Origin: Fibrobacteria bacterium
Lineage (GTDB): Bacteria; Fibrobacterota; Fibrobacteria; UBA11236
NCBI GenBank assembly: GCA_017881725.1
Contig: JADGQO010000030.1
Span: 1 to 64,000 of the forward strand
Direction: 5' to 3'
Length of the DNA stretch: 64,000 nt
This document shows positions 25,607-32,944 of the stretch, piece after piece. The translations under genes and the position numbers were made by a program. Numbering within the stretch: position 1 is the stretch's first letter; each line of letters begins with the position of its first letter. The notes below the pieces were generated by a model. That model had not been told where the DNA came from and searched no databases. It worked only from the letters and a program-made list of their open reading frames with translations.

Positions 25607-25622
25607 CGTTGTATATACAACG
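25607..25622. promoter_or_regulatory. 16-base palindrome, likely autoregulatory operator of the toxin-antitoxin pair
   Basis: CGTTGTATATACAACG is a perfect palindrome nine bases before the toxin ATG. It overlaps a TTGACG (25603-25608) that has a TATAAT 18 bases downstream (25627-25632), so a bound repressor would cover the promoter. The TATAAT overlaps the ATG, however, so the promoter or the start codon placement needs care. Confidence 0.7.
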
Positions 25623-25630
25623 TATGTATA

Positions 25631-25873
25631 ATGGAAGGAAAGCAGTTCGCTTGGAACCTGGGCAAGAATACCAAGCTGAAGACGGAGCGGGGTGTCTCCT
25701 TCGAAGAGGTTTATGAACTGGTGCAGCGGGATGCGTTTCGGCGCGTCCGAAACAAAAGCGCTTATCATCGCGGGCAAAAGATGTTTATCGTCCGCATCCG
25801 GGGGCGGAAGTATGCCGTTCCTTATGTCGAATATGCGACACACATTTTTTTAAAAACCATTTATGAGGTCTGA
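25631..25873 (+). CDS. BrnT-like toxin
   Basis: An 80-residue basic protein. The opening AWNLGKNTKLKTERGVSFEEV matches the KN..LK.ERG-SFE-V start of the BrnT/DUF4258-type RNase toxins, and the end IRGRKYAVPYVEYATHIFLKT matches the conserved VPFV.....IFLKT strand. It is followed three bases later by a CopG-like antitoxin gene, the normal order for such pairs. A palindrome lies before the gene. Toxicity is inferred from family, not shown. Confidence 0.75.
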   Translation: MEGKQFAWNLGKNTKLKTERGVSFEEVYELVQRDAFRRVRNKSAYHRGQKMFIVRIRGRKYAVPYVEYATHIFLKTIYEV

Positions 25874-25875
25874 AA

Positions 25876-26124
25876 ATGAGGGCAACTAAAGAAGAAAAAG
25901 CGATTAGAGAAGCTTTCCGCAAGGGCGAAATCGAATACCTCCCCAAGTCTGAGGATAAAAAATACGGCGAGTGGGCCAGGGCGCAAGCCAAGAACTCGCT
26001 GATCAGTCTGCGCATCAACGCCGGCGATTTGATGGCGTTGAAAGCCATCGCGTCCAAGAAAGGGAAAAAATACCAGACCTATATCGGAGAAATCCTGCAT
26101 CGGGAAGCCATGAAATTGGCTTGA
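25876..26124 (+). CDS. CopG/BrnA-like antitoxin
   Basis: An 82-residue protein with a ribbon-helix-helix type C-terminus: SLISLRINAGDLMALKAIASKKGKKYQTYIGEILH matches the family form I-R---DL--LK-IA---G--YQT-I--ILH. It should bind the toxin and repress the operon at the upstream palindrome. The N-terminus is charged. The gene directly follows the toxin gene with two bases between them, so both are translated from one transcript. Confidence 0.75.
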   Translation: MRATKEEKAIREAFRKGEIEYLPKSEDKKYGEWARAQAKNSLISLRINAGDLMALKAIASKKGKKYQTYIGEILHREAMKLA

Positions 26125-26387
26125 GCTTGCCGCCGGACAGCACCGGCGCGACCCAGCGAATCCACCGGTGACCGCCGTGCGATCGCGTCGAATGGCGGCC
26201 CCGCAGACCAGCGGCCGCACCGAACGCCTACAGGCCCGCAGCCTGCGGCCCCGAATCCCCCGGTGTGTTGCCGCGCCGCCCATCCTACATGTTATTACAA
26301 TCTCCTTGTCCGCCGCGCGACCCAGCCATTATGTTCCTTCCCTCGCGCCTTTTTTCTACTTTTTCCGCTGCATCCAAGGAGAGCCTC

Positions 26388-27483
26388 GTGGACGAAATCA
26401 ATGAGTTGAAGGCGCGCGTCAAACGCCTATGGGGGTATCTTTGACCTCGTCCGCAAGGAAGAAGAAATAGCGCTGCTCGAGCGCAACGCCTCCGAGCCCG
26501 GCTTTTGGTCCGATACGGCCAAGGCCCAGAAAATCCAGAAGCAAATCAAGACCCTGCAATGGTGGGTCGATCAATGGAAGTCCCTCGACACGCAGGCGCA
26601 GGAGCTGGAAATGCTGGCGCAGATGGCCGAGGAAGACGGCGATGAAGCCTCGTTGCTGGAGGCGCGCGCTGCCGTCTTCGGGTTGGCCGCGAAAATCGGC
26701 GAGCTGGAATTGAAGAAGATGCTGGGCGGTGAGGACGACGATAAGCCCGCCATCATGACCATCCATCCCGGCGCGGGTGGCACGGAGTCGCAGGACTGGG
26801 CGCGCATGTTGTTGCGCATGTACGTGAGTTGGTTCCAGAAGCGCGGATTGAAATTCGAAATCCTCGACGAGCAACCGGGCGAAGAAGCCGGCATCAAAAG
26901 CGTCACCATCGAAGTCACCAGCGAATATGCCTTCGGGTATTTGCGGGCCGAGATTGGCGTGCATCGGTTGGTGCGCATTTCGCCCTTCGACTCCAATGCG
27001 CGGCGGCATACGTCCTTCGCGGCCGTGTACGTGTACCCGGAAATCGAGGACGTGGAATTCGAACTCAACGAGACGGACATTAAGGTGGACACCTTCCGCG
27101 CCGGCGGCGCGGGCGGTCAGCATATCAACAAGACGGATTCGGCCGTGCGCATGACCCACATGCCCACGGGCATCGTGGTGGCTTGCCAAAGCGAGCGCAG
27201 CCAGCATAAGAACCGCGCCAGCGCCATGAAACTGTTGCGCGCCCGCGTGTACCAAAAGCATAAAGATGATGAAGAGGCCAAGCGCGAATCCAAGCTGGCG
27301 TCCAAGCTTAAAATCGAATGGGGCAGCCAAATCCGCTCCTACGTGTTGCAGCCTTATCAGATGGTGAAGGACGCGCGCACGGATTTCGAAACTTCCGACG
27401 CGGAAGGCGTGTTGAACGGGAACTTGGACGGATTCATCAATGCTTACTTGCTGGCCGCCGATGCGGAAAGAAAGCAAGTTTAA
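26388..27483 (+). CDS. prfB: Peptide chain release factor 2, with programmed +1 frameshift
   Basis: RF2 ends translation at UGA and UAA. The first open frame is GTG at 26388 through CTT TGA at 26439-26444, encoding VDEINELKARVKRLWGYL; +1 slippage at CTT gives DLVRKEEEIALL and the rest. This is the classic prfB autoregulation, where scarce RF2 favours frameshift. The GGQ motif is in GAGGQHINKTDSAVR. Upstream of the slip site is TGGGGG rather than the usual AGGGGG. AAGGAGAG precedes the GTG. The total is about 364 residues, normal for RF2. Confidence 0.95.
26430..26445 (+). promoter_or_regulatory. prfB programmed +1 frameshift site
   Basis: TGG GGG TAT CTT TGA C: the CTT-TGA slip site and a G-rich Shine-Dalgarno-like stretch at the expected position. 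The Shine-Dalgarno-like run has one base less similarity than the usual AGGGGG because the A is T. Confidence 0.95.
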
Positions 27484-27509
27484 CCAATATTCTAGATTAC
27501 GGAACCATT

Positions 27510-29036
27510 ATGGAAATGAACGATCAGGTCGAAGCCCGGCTGGAAAAACTCCGCAAGCTGCGCGAGATGGGCATTAATCCCTACCCGTACGGTTTCGCGC
27601 CCACGCATGACAGCGCCGGCCTTATCGCCGAAAAGGAAAAACTCTTGCCGCCGGTCGGAGCGGATGGCGTCGTCGCGCCGGGAGTGGTCGGACCCGAAGT
27701 GGCTTTCGCCGGCCGTATCGTGCGGTACAATCTGAAAGGCAAATTGGCCTTCGTCCATTTGAAGGACGATACGGGACGCATGCAAATCATGTTCGGCCGC
27801 GACGCCGTGGGCGAGCCTTCCTTCGAGTTAGTGAAAATCCTGGACATCGGCGATTGGATCGGCGCGAAGGGCACTATGTTCGTGACCCGCGCGGGCGAAT
27901 ACACCGTGCATGCCAAGACCGTGGAGTTGTTGTCCAAGGCTGTGCGGCCGCTGCCGATTCCGAAGGAAAAAATCGAGGACGGCAAGAAGGTGATCTTCGA
28001 CGAGTTCAAGGACGTGGAGACGCGGTATCGCCAACGTTACGTGGACCTGACCCTGAACGACGCCGTGCGCGAGACTTTCAAGAAGCGGTCGCGCATCATC
28101 CAGGCCGTGCGCCAGTATTTGCTGGATCAGAATTACCTGGAAGTCGAGACGCCCATTTTGCAGGCGATTTACGGCGGTGCCAGCGCTCGCCCTTTCACCA
28201 CGCACCACAATGCCTTGGACATCCCGCTCTATCTGCGCGTCAGCAACGAACTCTACCTTAAGCGCTGCATTACCGGCGGCCTGCCTCGCGTATTCGAGTT
28301 CGACAAGGACTTCCGCAACGAAGGCATTGATCGCACGCATAATCCGGAATTCACCTTGCTGGAATTCTACCAGGCTTATGCGGACTACAATAACATGATG
28401 ACCCATTTCGAGAACATCTACGCCGCCGCGTGCACGGCCGCCAACGGTTCGCCGAAGTTCATCTATCAGGAAAAGGAATTCGATTTGACGCCGCCCTGGC
28501 CGCGGATGACGGTCAAGCAGGCGCTGCAAAAATTCGCGGGCCTGAATGTGGACGCCCTGAACGATGCGGAGTTGCAGGCCGCCTTGGACAAGGATCATGT
28601 CGAGCTGAAAGGCAAATTCCTGCGCGGGCTGGCCATCAAAGCCCTGTTCGAACATCATTGCGAACCCAATCTATCCGGACCAGTTTTCATCATCGACCAT
28701 CCCAAGGAAAGCACGCCTCTGTGTAAGGCGCATCGCACGGATCCGGACTTGGTGGAGCAGTTCGAGCCCTACATCAACGGCTGGGAAGTGGGCAACGCCT
28801 ACTCGGAGCTGAACGATCCGCTGGTGCAACGCAAACTCCTGGAAGATCAGGTCGAGCGCGGGCGCGGCGGCGAGGACGAAACGCATCCCTTGGACGAGGA
28901 TTTCCTGCGCGCCCTGGAATACGGCATGCCGCCCACCGGCGGCGTGGGCATCGGCATCGACCGCATGGTGATGCTCCTGACCGACAGCGCTACGATCAAA
29001 GACGTGCTGCTTTTTCCGCTGATGAAGCCGGAGTGA
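27510..29036 (+). CDS. lysS: Lysyl-tRNA synthetase, class II
   Basis: Charges tRNA-Lys. The 508-residue product has the N-terminal OB-fold tRNA-binding domain and class II motifs: FEFDKDFRNEGIDRTHNPEF (motif 2) and GGVGIGIDRMVMLLTD (motif 3), then the typical DVLLFPLMKPE end. The open frame continues back to 27318 inside prfB, but the ATG at 27510 (MEMNDQ) fits the family. It begins 27 bases after prfB, the usual prfB-lysS neighbourhood, so the two are probably co-transcribed. Confidence 0.97.
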   Translation: MEMNDQVEARLEKLRKLREMGINPYPYGFAPTHDSAGLIAEKEKLLPPVGADGVVAPGVVGPEVAFAGRIVRYNLKGKLAFVHLKDDTGRMQIMFGRDAVGEPSFELVKILDIGDWIGAKGTMFVTRAGEYTVHAKTVELLSKAVRPLPIPKEKIEDGKKVIFDEFKDVETRYRQRYVDLTLNDAVRETFKKRSRIIQAVRQYLLDQNYLEVETPILQAIYGGASARPFTTHHNALDIPLYLRVSNELYLKRCITGGLPRVFEFDKDFRNEGIDRTHNPEFTLLEFYQAYADYNNMMTHFENIYAAACTAANGSPKFIYQEKEFDLTPPWPRMTVKQALQKFAGLNVDALNDAELQAALDKDHVELKGKFLRGLAIKALFEHHCEPNLSGPVFIIDHPKESTPLCKAHRTDPDLVEQFEPYINGWEVGNAYSELNDPLVQRKLLEDQVERGRGGEDETHPLDEDFLRALEYGMPPTGGVGIGIDRMVMLLTDSATIKDVLLFPLMKPE

Positions 29037-29041
29037 ACGGA

Positions 29042-29215
29042 AGCAGAAGAGAAGAGAGATTGAAAAATGAAAGATGCAAATTGAAAATTGAAAATTGTAA
29101 GAATGCCGTGTCAGTGCTGGGCGCGCGCGCCAGCGAGGCATCGGTATTTTCCTCCTCTTCCATTTTTTCTTTCCTTTTTACTTTTAACCTTTCCCCTTTG
29201 AATTTTGACCTTCCA
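29042..29215. repeat. AT-rich heptad intergenic element, copy 1
   Basis: Purine-rich A/G tracts with AAATTGA heptads (29079-29098) on the left, a short GC-rich centre, and pyrimidine tracts on the right, so the two sides can pair imperfectly. It contains AAAATTCAAAG on the minus strand at 29196-29206. Lies between lysS and lolC/E; related elements at 30486-30690 and 63626-63740. Confidence 0.6.
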
Positions 29216-29229
29216 AAGGTCCCGACCCC

Positions 29230-30480
29230 TTGAAGTATTTTGAGTGGTTCATCGCCCGGAAATATTTTTGGGCGCAACGCCGCACCTTGTCCACGGGGTT
29301 GATCGCCATGTTCTCCGCAGCCGGCGTCACGGTGGGCACCTGGCTGCTCATCTTCGTGCTGTCCGCCATCAACGGCTTCGAGCACGAAGTCAAAAAGCAA
29401 TTGATCGGCAAGGACGCGCATATCGAGGTGACCAAATACCAGTATGCGCCCGTCACGGCCTACGACACCTTGCTGGCGGCCGTCCAACGCTTTCCGCATG
29501 TCACGTCGGTTTCGCCTTTCATCATGTCCAAGACCATCATTTCCAAGGGCAAGAACCAGGACGGCATTGTCGTGTACGGCGTGGACAGCGCCAGCAGCCG
29601 CCAGGTCATCGGCTTGTCGCATACCATTTCCCACGGCGAGTACCGCTTCCATGGGCTGAAGGATTCGGTCAGCGGCAAGGTCTATCCCGGCATCATCCTC
29701 GGTTATGCGCTGGCATCGCGCCTGGGCGCTTCGGTCGGGGACAAGGTCTTTCTCGCCGATTTCACTGGGGCGGGGGAGCTCGGTGCGGCCGGTTTCGCGC
29801 CCAAGATTTCGGTTTTCCTGGTGTCCGCGACGTTCGAGTCCGGCATGTATCAGTTCGACGAATCGCTGGCCTACATCTCCCTGGAGCAGGCACAGAAACT
29901 GTTCGGCCTGGAGAACGGCGTGACCGGCTTGCAATTACGCGTGGACGATCCTTACCGGAGCGGGCCGGTCTCCCGTAACCTGGAGGATACCCTGGGCTTC
30001 CCGTTCCGCGCGCTCGACTGGCAGGCCAAGAACTATACGCTCATCAAATGGATGTCCTATGAGAAGGTCCTGGTGGCCCTGGCCTTGGGTATCATCATCA
30101 TCATCGCGGCGTTCAACATCATTTCCTCCCTGGTCATGGCCGTCAATGATAAGGTCCGGGAAATCGGAATTCTCCGCGCCATGGGTGCGACGAAGAAATC
30201 GATCTTGCGCATTTTCATCCTGGAGGGCATGCTCATCGGCGTGGTGGGATCCGGGGCGGGTTTAGGACTCGGGCTTTTTTCCTACTGGCTGCAAAGCCGC
30301 TTCGGCCTCATCCAATTGCCCGGCGACGTGTATTTTGTGACCGTGCTGCCCGTGGAACTGCATCTTTCCGACGTCGTCCTGGTACTGGCCGTGACCAATG
30401 TGCTGTGCGGCATCGCGACTATATTGCCGGCGCTCAAGGCCGCGCGCCATGACCCCGTGGAGGCCATTCGGCATGAATGA
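29230..30480 (+). CDS. Lipoprotein-releasing system permease (LolC/LolE family)
   Basis: With LolD it extracts outer-membrane lipoproteins from the inner membrane. The 416-residue product begins KYFEWFIARKYFWAQRRT, then LIAMFSAAGVTVGTWLLIFVLSAINGFE, the LolC/E N-terminus, has a large periplasmic loop, and ends with FtsX-type transmembrane helices containing KVREIGILRAMGATKKSI. Only one such gene is present, as in groups that use a single LolC/E-type subunit. The TTG start is chosen because the N-terminus matches the family; a downstream ATG at 29309 would truncate it. Confidence 0.9.
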   Translation: MKYFEWFIARKYFWAQRRTLSTGLIAMFSAAGVTVGTWLLIFVLSAINGFEHEVKKQLIGKDAHIEVTKYQYAPVTAYDTLLAAVQRFPHVTSVSPFIMSKTIISKGKNQDGIVVYGVDSASSRQVIGLSHTISHGEYRFHGLKDSVSGKVYPGIILGYALASRLGASVGDKVFLADFTGAGELGAAGFAPKISVFLVSATFESGMYQFDESLAYISLEQAQKLFGLENGVTGLQLRVDDPYRSGPVSRNLEDTLGFPFRALDWQAKNYTLIKWMSYEKVLVALALGIIIIIAAFNIISSLVMAVNDKVREIGILRAMGATKKSILRIFILEGMLIGVVGSGAGLGLGLFSYWLQSRFGLIQLPGDVYFVTVLPVELHLSDVVLVLAVTNVLCGIATILPALKAARHDPVEAIRHE

Positions 30481-30485
30481 GTCGA

Positions 30486-30690
30486 CAGGAAAATTCAAAG
30501 TGAAGAAGCTAAAGGTTAAAATTCAAAGATGGGGAACCAATGCCTGCAATCAAGGCTGCGGTGCGCCCAAAACCAGTGACCATCGATTCGCGGGAAGTTT
30601 CCAGCACCCATCGGACTCCCGCGTTTCCGCATTCCACCTTTCGCCTTTGACTTCTGCTTTCTTGCTTCTGACTTTTCTCTCCACCATAGG
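30486..30690. repeat. AT-rich heptad intergenic element, copy 2
   Basis: Left side has two AAAATTCAAAG copies (30490-30500, 30518-30528) within a purine-rich tract; right side is pyrimidine-rich (30640-30690), with a GC-rich centre. Same construction as copies 1 and 3. Lies between lolC/E and lolD. Confidence 0.6.
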
Positions 30691-30695
30691 CCTCC

Positions 30696-31433
30696 ATGTC
30701 TAACCTCTCCTCCTCTCTTTCTCCGGCCCCAACGCCGCTCGTATCCGTCGAAGGCATTCAGAAGGTCTTCATCGAGACCGGCACGCGCATCGAATTGTTC
30801 CGCGATTTGGACTTCGCGGTGGCGGCGGGGGATTTCGTGGCCATCAAAGGCGCTTCGGGAGTGGGGAAGAGCACCTTTTTGCATATCCTGGGTTTGCTCG
30901 ATCGGCCCACGGCCGGGCGCGTTTTGTTCAAAGGCCGCGACACCAGCGTCCTTTCCGATAAAAGCGTGAGCGGCATTCGCGGCGGAGAAATCGGCTTCGT
31001 GTTCCAATTCCATCATTTGCTTCCGGATCTCACCGTTAAGGAAAACGTGCTCATGCCTTGCCGCATTGCGGGACGGCTGCGCCGCGCCGATGAGGAACGG
31101 GCCTTGGAGTTGATCCGGATGGTCGGACTGGATCATCGCCTCAAGCATTTGCCCAACGAATTATCCGGCGGCGAACGGCAGCGCGTGGCCTTGGCCCGTG
31201 CCCTGATCAATGAACCCGGCATCCTGCTTTGCGACGAGCCTTCCGGAAACCTGGACGTGAAGAACGCGGAAGTCCTGCATCATCAATTACAGGATTTGAA
31301 CAAGCGCCTGAACGTCTCCATCCTGGTGGTCACCCACGACTTGAACCTGGCGGCTCAGGCCCGCAAGGTTTACGTGATGGAGAACGGCGGGTTGCGCCTG
31401 GAGCGCGAATCCACCATCGACCGGCATGGCTGA
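30696..31433 (+). CDS. lolD: Lipoprotein-releasing system ATP-binding protein
   Basis: A 245-residue ABC ATPase. Walker A is GASGVGKST, Q-loop FQFHHLLPDLTV, signature LSGGERQRVALARAL, Walker B ILLCDEPSGNLD and H-loop VTHD. The HHLLPDLTVKENV sequence is the LolD/FtsE-type Q-loop. It would power the LolC/E permease upstream. The gene overlaps mcsA by eight bases, so lolD and mcsAB form one unit. The N-terminus has an unusual Ser/Pro-rich extension of about 15 residues. Confidence 0.93.
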   Translation: MSNLSSSLSPAPTPLVSVEGIQKVFIETGTRIELFRDLDFAVAAGDFVAIKGASGVGKSTFLHILGLLDRPTAGRVLFKGRDTSVLSDKSVSGIRGGEIGFVFQFHHLLPDLTVKENVLMPCRIAGRLRRADEERALELIRMVGLDHRLKHLPNELSGGERQRVALARALINEPGILLCDEPSGNLDVKNAEVLHHQLQDLNKRLNVSILVVTHDLNLAAQARKVYVMENGGLRLERESTIDRHG

Positions 31434-31749
31434 ATTCCCCCTCTGCACGCATTGCGGTTTCACTTTGGCGGAGTATCGCACCCGCGGCCTGCTGGGCTGT
31501 CCGCATTGTTACGCGAGTTTCGGCGAGGCGTTGCAGGCGGATTTGCTCTGGTTACACGGAGCGGCGGCCTTCGCGGACATTTCCCGCGCGGTCACGTCCC
31601 AAATGGAAGGGATGAGTCCGCTCGGATCCGTTTCTGAAGCGGAAACCGTCGCGGCTTGGAAATTGGCTTTGCATGACGCCGTGCGCACCGAAAGTTATGC
31701 CGAAGCGGCGCGCCTGCAAAAACTGATAGAAGGGGCCGGGCGGACTTGA
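31426..31749 (+). CDS. McsA-like zinc and UVR-motif protein, short form
   Basis: In Bacillus, McsA activates the protein-arginine kinase McsB. Here the 107-residue protein has one zinc site only, CTHC...GLLGCPHC (residues 7-28), where the usual protein has a second CXXC pair before it. A C-terminal UVR-type helix, AWKLALHDAVRTESYAEAARLQKLIEG, is present. So it equals the C-terminal half of McsA. It overlaps lolD and mcsB, and the gene order mcsA-mcsB-clpC is conserved with Gram-positives, but ctsR is missing. Confidence 0.8.
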   Translation: MAEFPLCTHCGFTLAEYRTRGLLGCPHCYASFGEALQADLLWLHGAAAFADISRAVTSQMEGMSPLGSVSEAETVAAWKLALHDAVRTESYAEAARLQKLIEGAGRT

Positions 31750-32825
31750 ACTGGGCCGATGTCGCCAATTCACCCGTTCCCTGGGTCAGTAACTTACCGG
31801 TTACCCGTAGATCGCCGGAAAATCCCGGCGTCGTCTATACCCGGATGATCGCTTATCGTAACCTATCCGGTCGCCCCTTCGTGGCCTCCGCGCCTCCTAA
31901 CGCTTGCGAGGCGACGGCGGCACTCTTACTGCCCCTGCTGCCTGCGGGACCGGGATCCCGTCGCGCCCGTTTGGTCGATTGCCCGCCCTCGGTATTGCGC
32001 ATGTTACGGGAGCGGGGTCTCATCCCGGCCAACCCGGTCGTTTTCCCCGGTAAAGGCGGCGGCAAATGGATTCTATTGCGTCCCGGCTTATGGCATTGGG
32101 ACCTCGTGAATGAAGTGGAGCATTTAACTTCATCGCGTGTCTTTCCCGGAATGCCGGCGGAAGCGGAATTAACCAAAGCATATATTCCCCCTATGGCAGG
32201 CGAAAGCGCCGCAGCCTGGGCGTGGCACCGGGACTTCGGTTTCCTGAACTCGCATCCTTCCCGGATCGGTCCAGGACTGGAGCTGGAAGCCTTGGTGCAT
32301 TTGCCCGCCTTGGTGCGGGGCAACTGCTTACCGCAAGCCTGGAATTCCATGTTCGCGATGGGTCTCACCTGCCGACCGCATTCCCATTGGGGAGAACCGC
32401 TCCCGCGGGCGGACCTGTTCCATGTCCAAACCCGAGGCGGGCTCGGCGGTTCTCCGGAGGATTTGTACGGAAAGTTTTTCCGAAGCATCACGGACTTACT
32501 CGCGTGGGAGGCGGATCAGCGTCGGCGCATGTCGGAAAAACATCACAAAGGGCTTGCAGAAAGAATCCAACAATCGCATCAAGCCTTGCTCTCCGCCTCG
32601 AACCTGGCCTATCCGCGCCTCCTGGAATTGGGCTCGTGGTTGCGATTAGGAGCTTATTTGGGAACCTTACCGGCCCAAACCGAACCTTTGCTGGAAGAAC
32701 TGCGCGTGATCGCCGCGCCTGGTCACCTGGGGGTAAGCTCCGGTAGCGAATTGGACAAAGAAGATGAGGACATCTTGCGGGCGAATGTCGTAAGATTAAG
32801 CTTGGAAAGACAGCGCGCAGCCTAG
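31746..32825 (+). CDS. McsB-like protein (arginine kinase fold), probably kinase-dead
   Basis: A 359-residue homologue of protein arginine kinase McsB, recognisable by VNEVEHL (122-127), FLNSHPSRIGPG and LVHLPALV (166-190), GLGGSPEDLY and APGHLG. But key residues differ from the B. subtilis protein as I recall it: SSRIRLARN becomes YTRMIAYRN, NEEDHIR becomes NEVEHLT, CPTNVGTGLRAS becomes HPSRIGPGLELE, and the RPNERD allosteric phosphoarginine site becomes DKEDED. Thus the Cys and several nucleotide-phosphate-binding arginines are gone. It may act as a pseudokinase adaptor of ClpC. TTG start overlaps the mcsA stop; a dyad lies at 31789. Confidence 0.85.
   Translation: MNWADVANSPVPWVSNLPVTRRSPENPGVVYTRMIAYRNLSGRPFVASAPPNACEATAALLLPLLPAGPGSRRARLVDCPPSVLRMLRERGLIPANPVVFPGKGGGKWILLRPGLWHWDLVNEVEHLTSSRVFPGMPAEAELTKAYIPPMAGESAAAWAWHRDFGFLNSHPSRIGPGLELEALVHLPALVRGNCLPQAWNSMFAMGLTCRPHSHWGEPLPRADLFHVQTRGGLGGSPEDLYGKFFRSITDLLAWEADQRRRMSEKHHKGLAERIQQSHQALLSASNLAYPRLLELGSWLRLGAYLGTLPAQTEPLLEELRVIAAPGHLGVSSGSELDKEDEDILRANVVRLSLERQRAA
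31789..31804. repeat. GTAAC-N6-GTTAC dyad (mcsB-like)
   Basis: GTAAC-TTACCG-GTTAC, near the 5' end of the gene. Confidence 0.9.
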
Positions 32826-32944
32826 CTCGGTTAGATACCGATCGGTTACTTGCGCATCGTCAAGTAGATTGGGATTTTGAGTCGGAGCGAAGTATCTTAT
32901 ACCCAAGCTATCATTGGGCCGCAACGCCGGCTGAGAGGTGAAAA

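Noticed and set aside
26410-26445. In-frame TGA in prfB read as a pseudogene mutation
   Set aside because: CTT-TGA-C in the right place after RLWGYL, with the correct +1 continuation, is the known programmed site.
26419-27477. A 352-residue minus-strand open frame opposite prfB
   Set aside because: Shadow frame over prfB; the frameshift site confirms the plus-strand reading.
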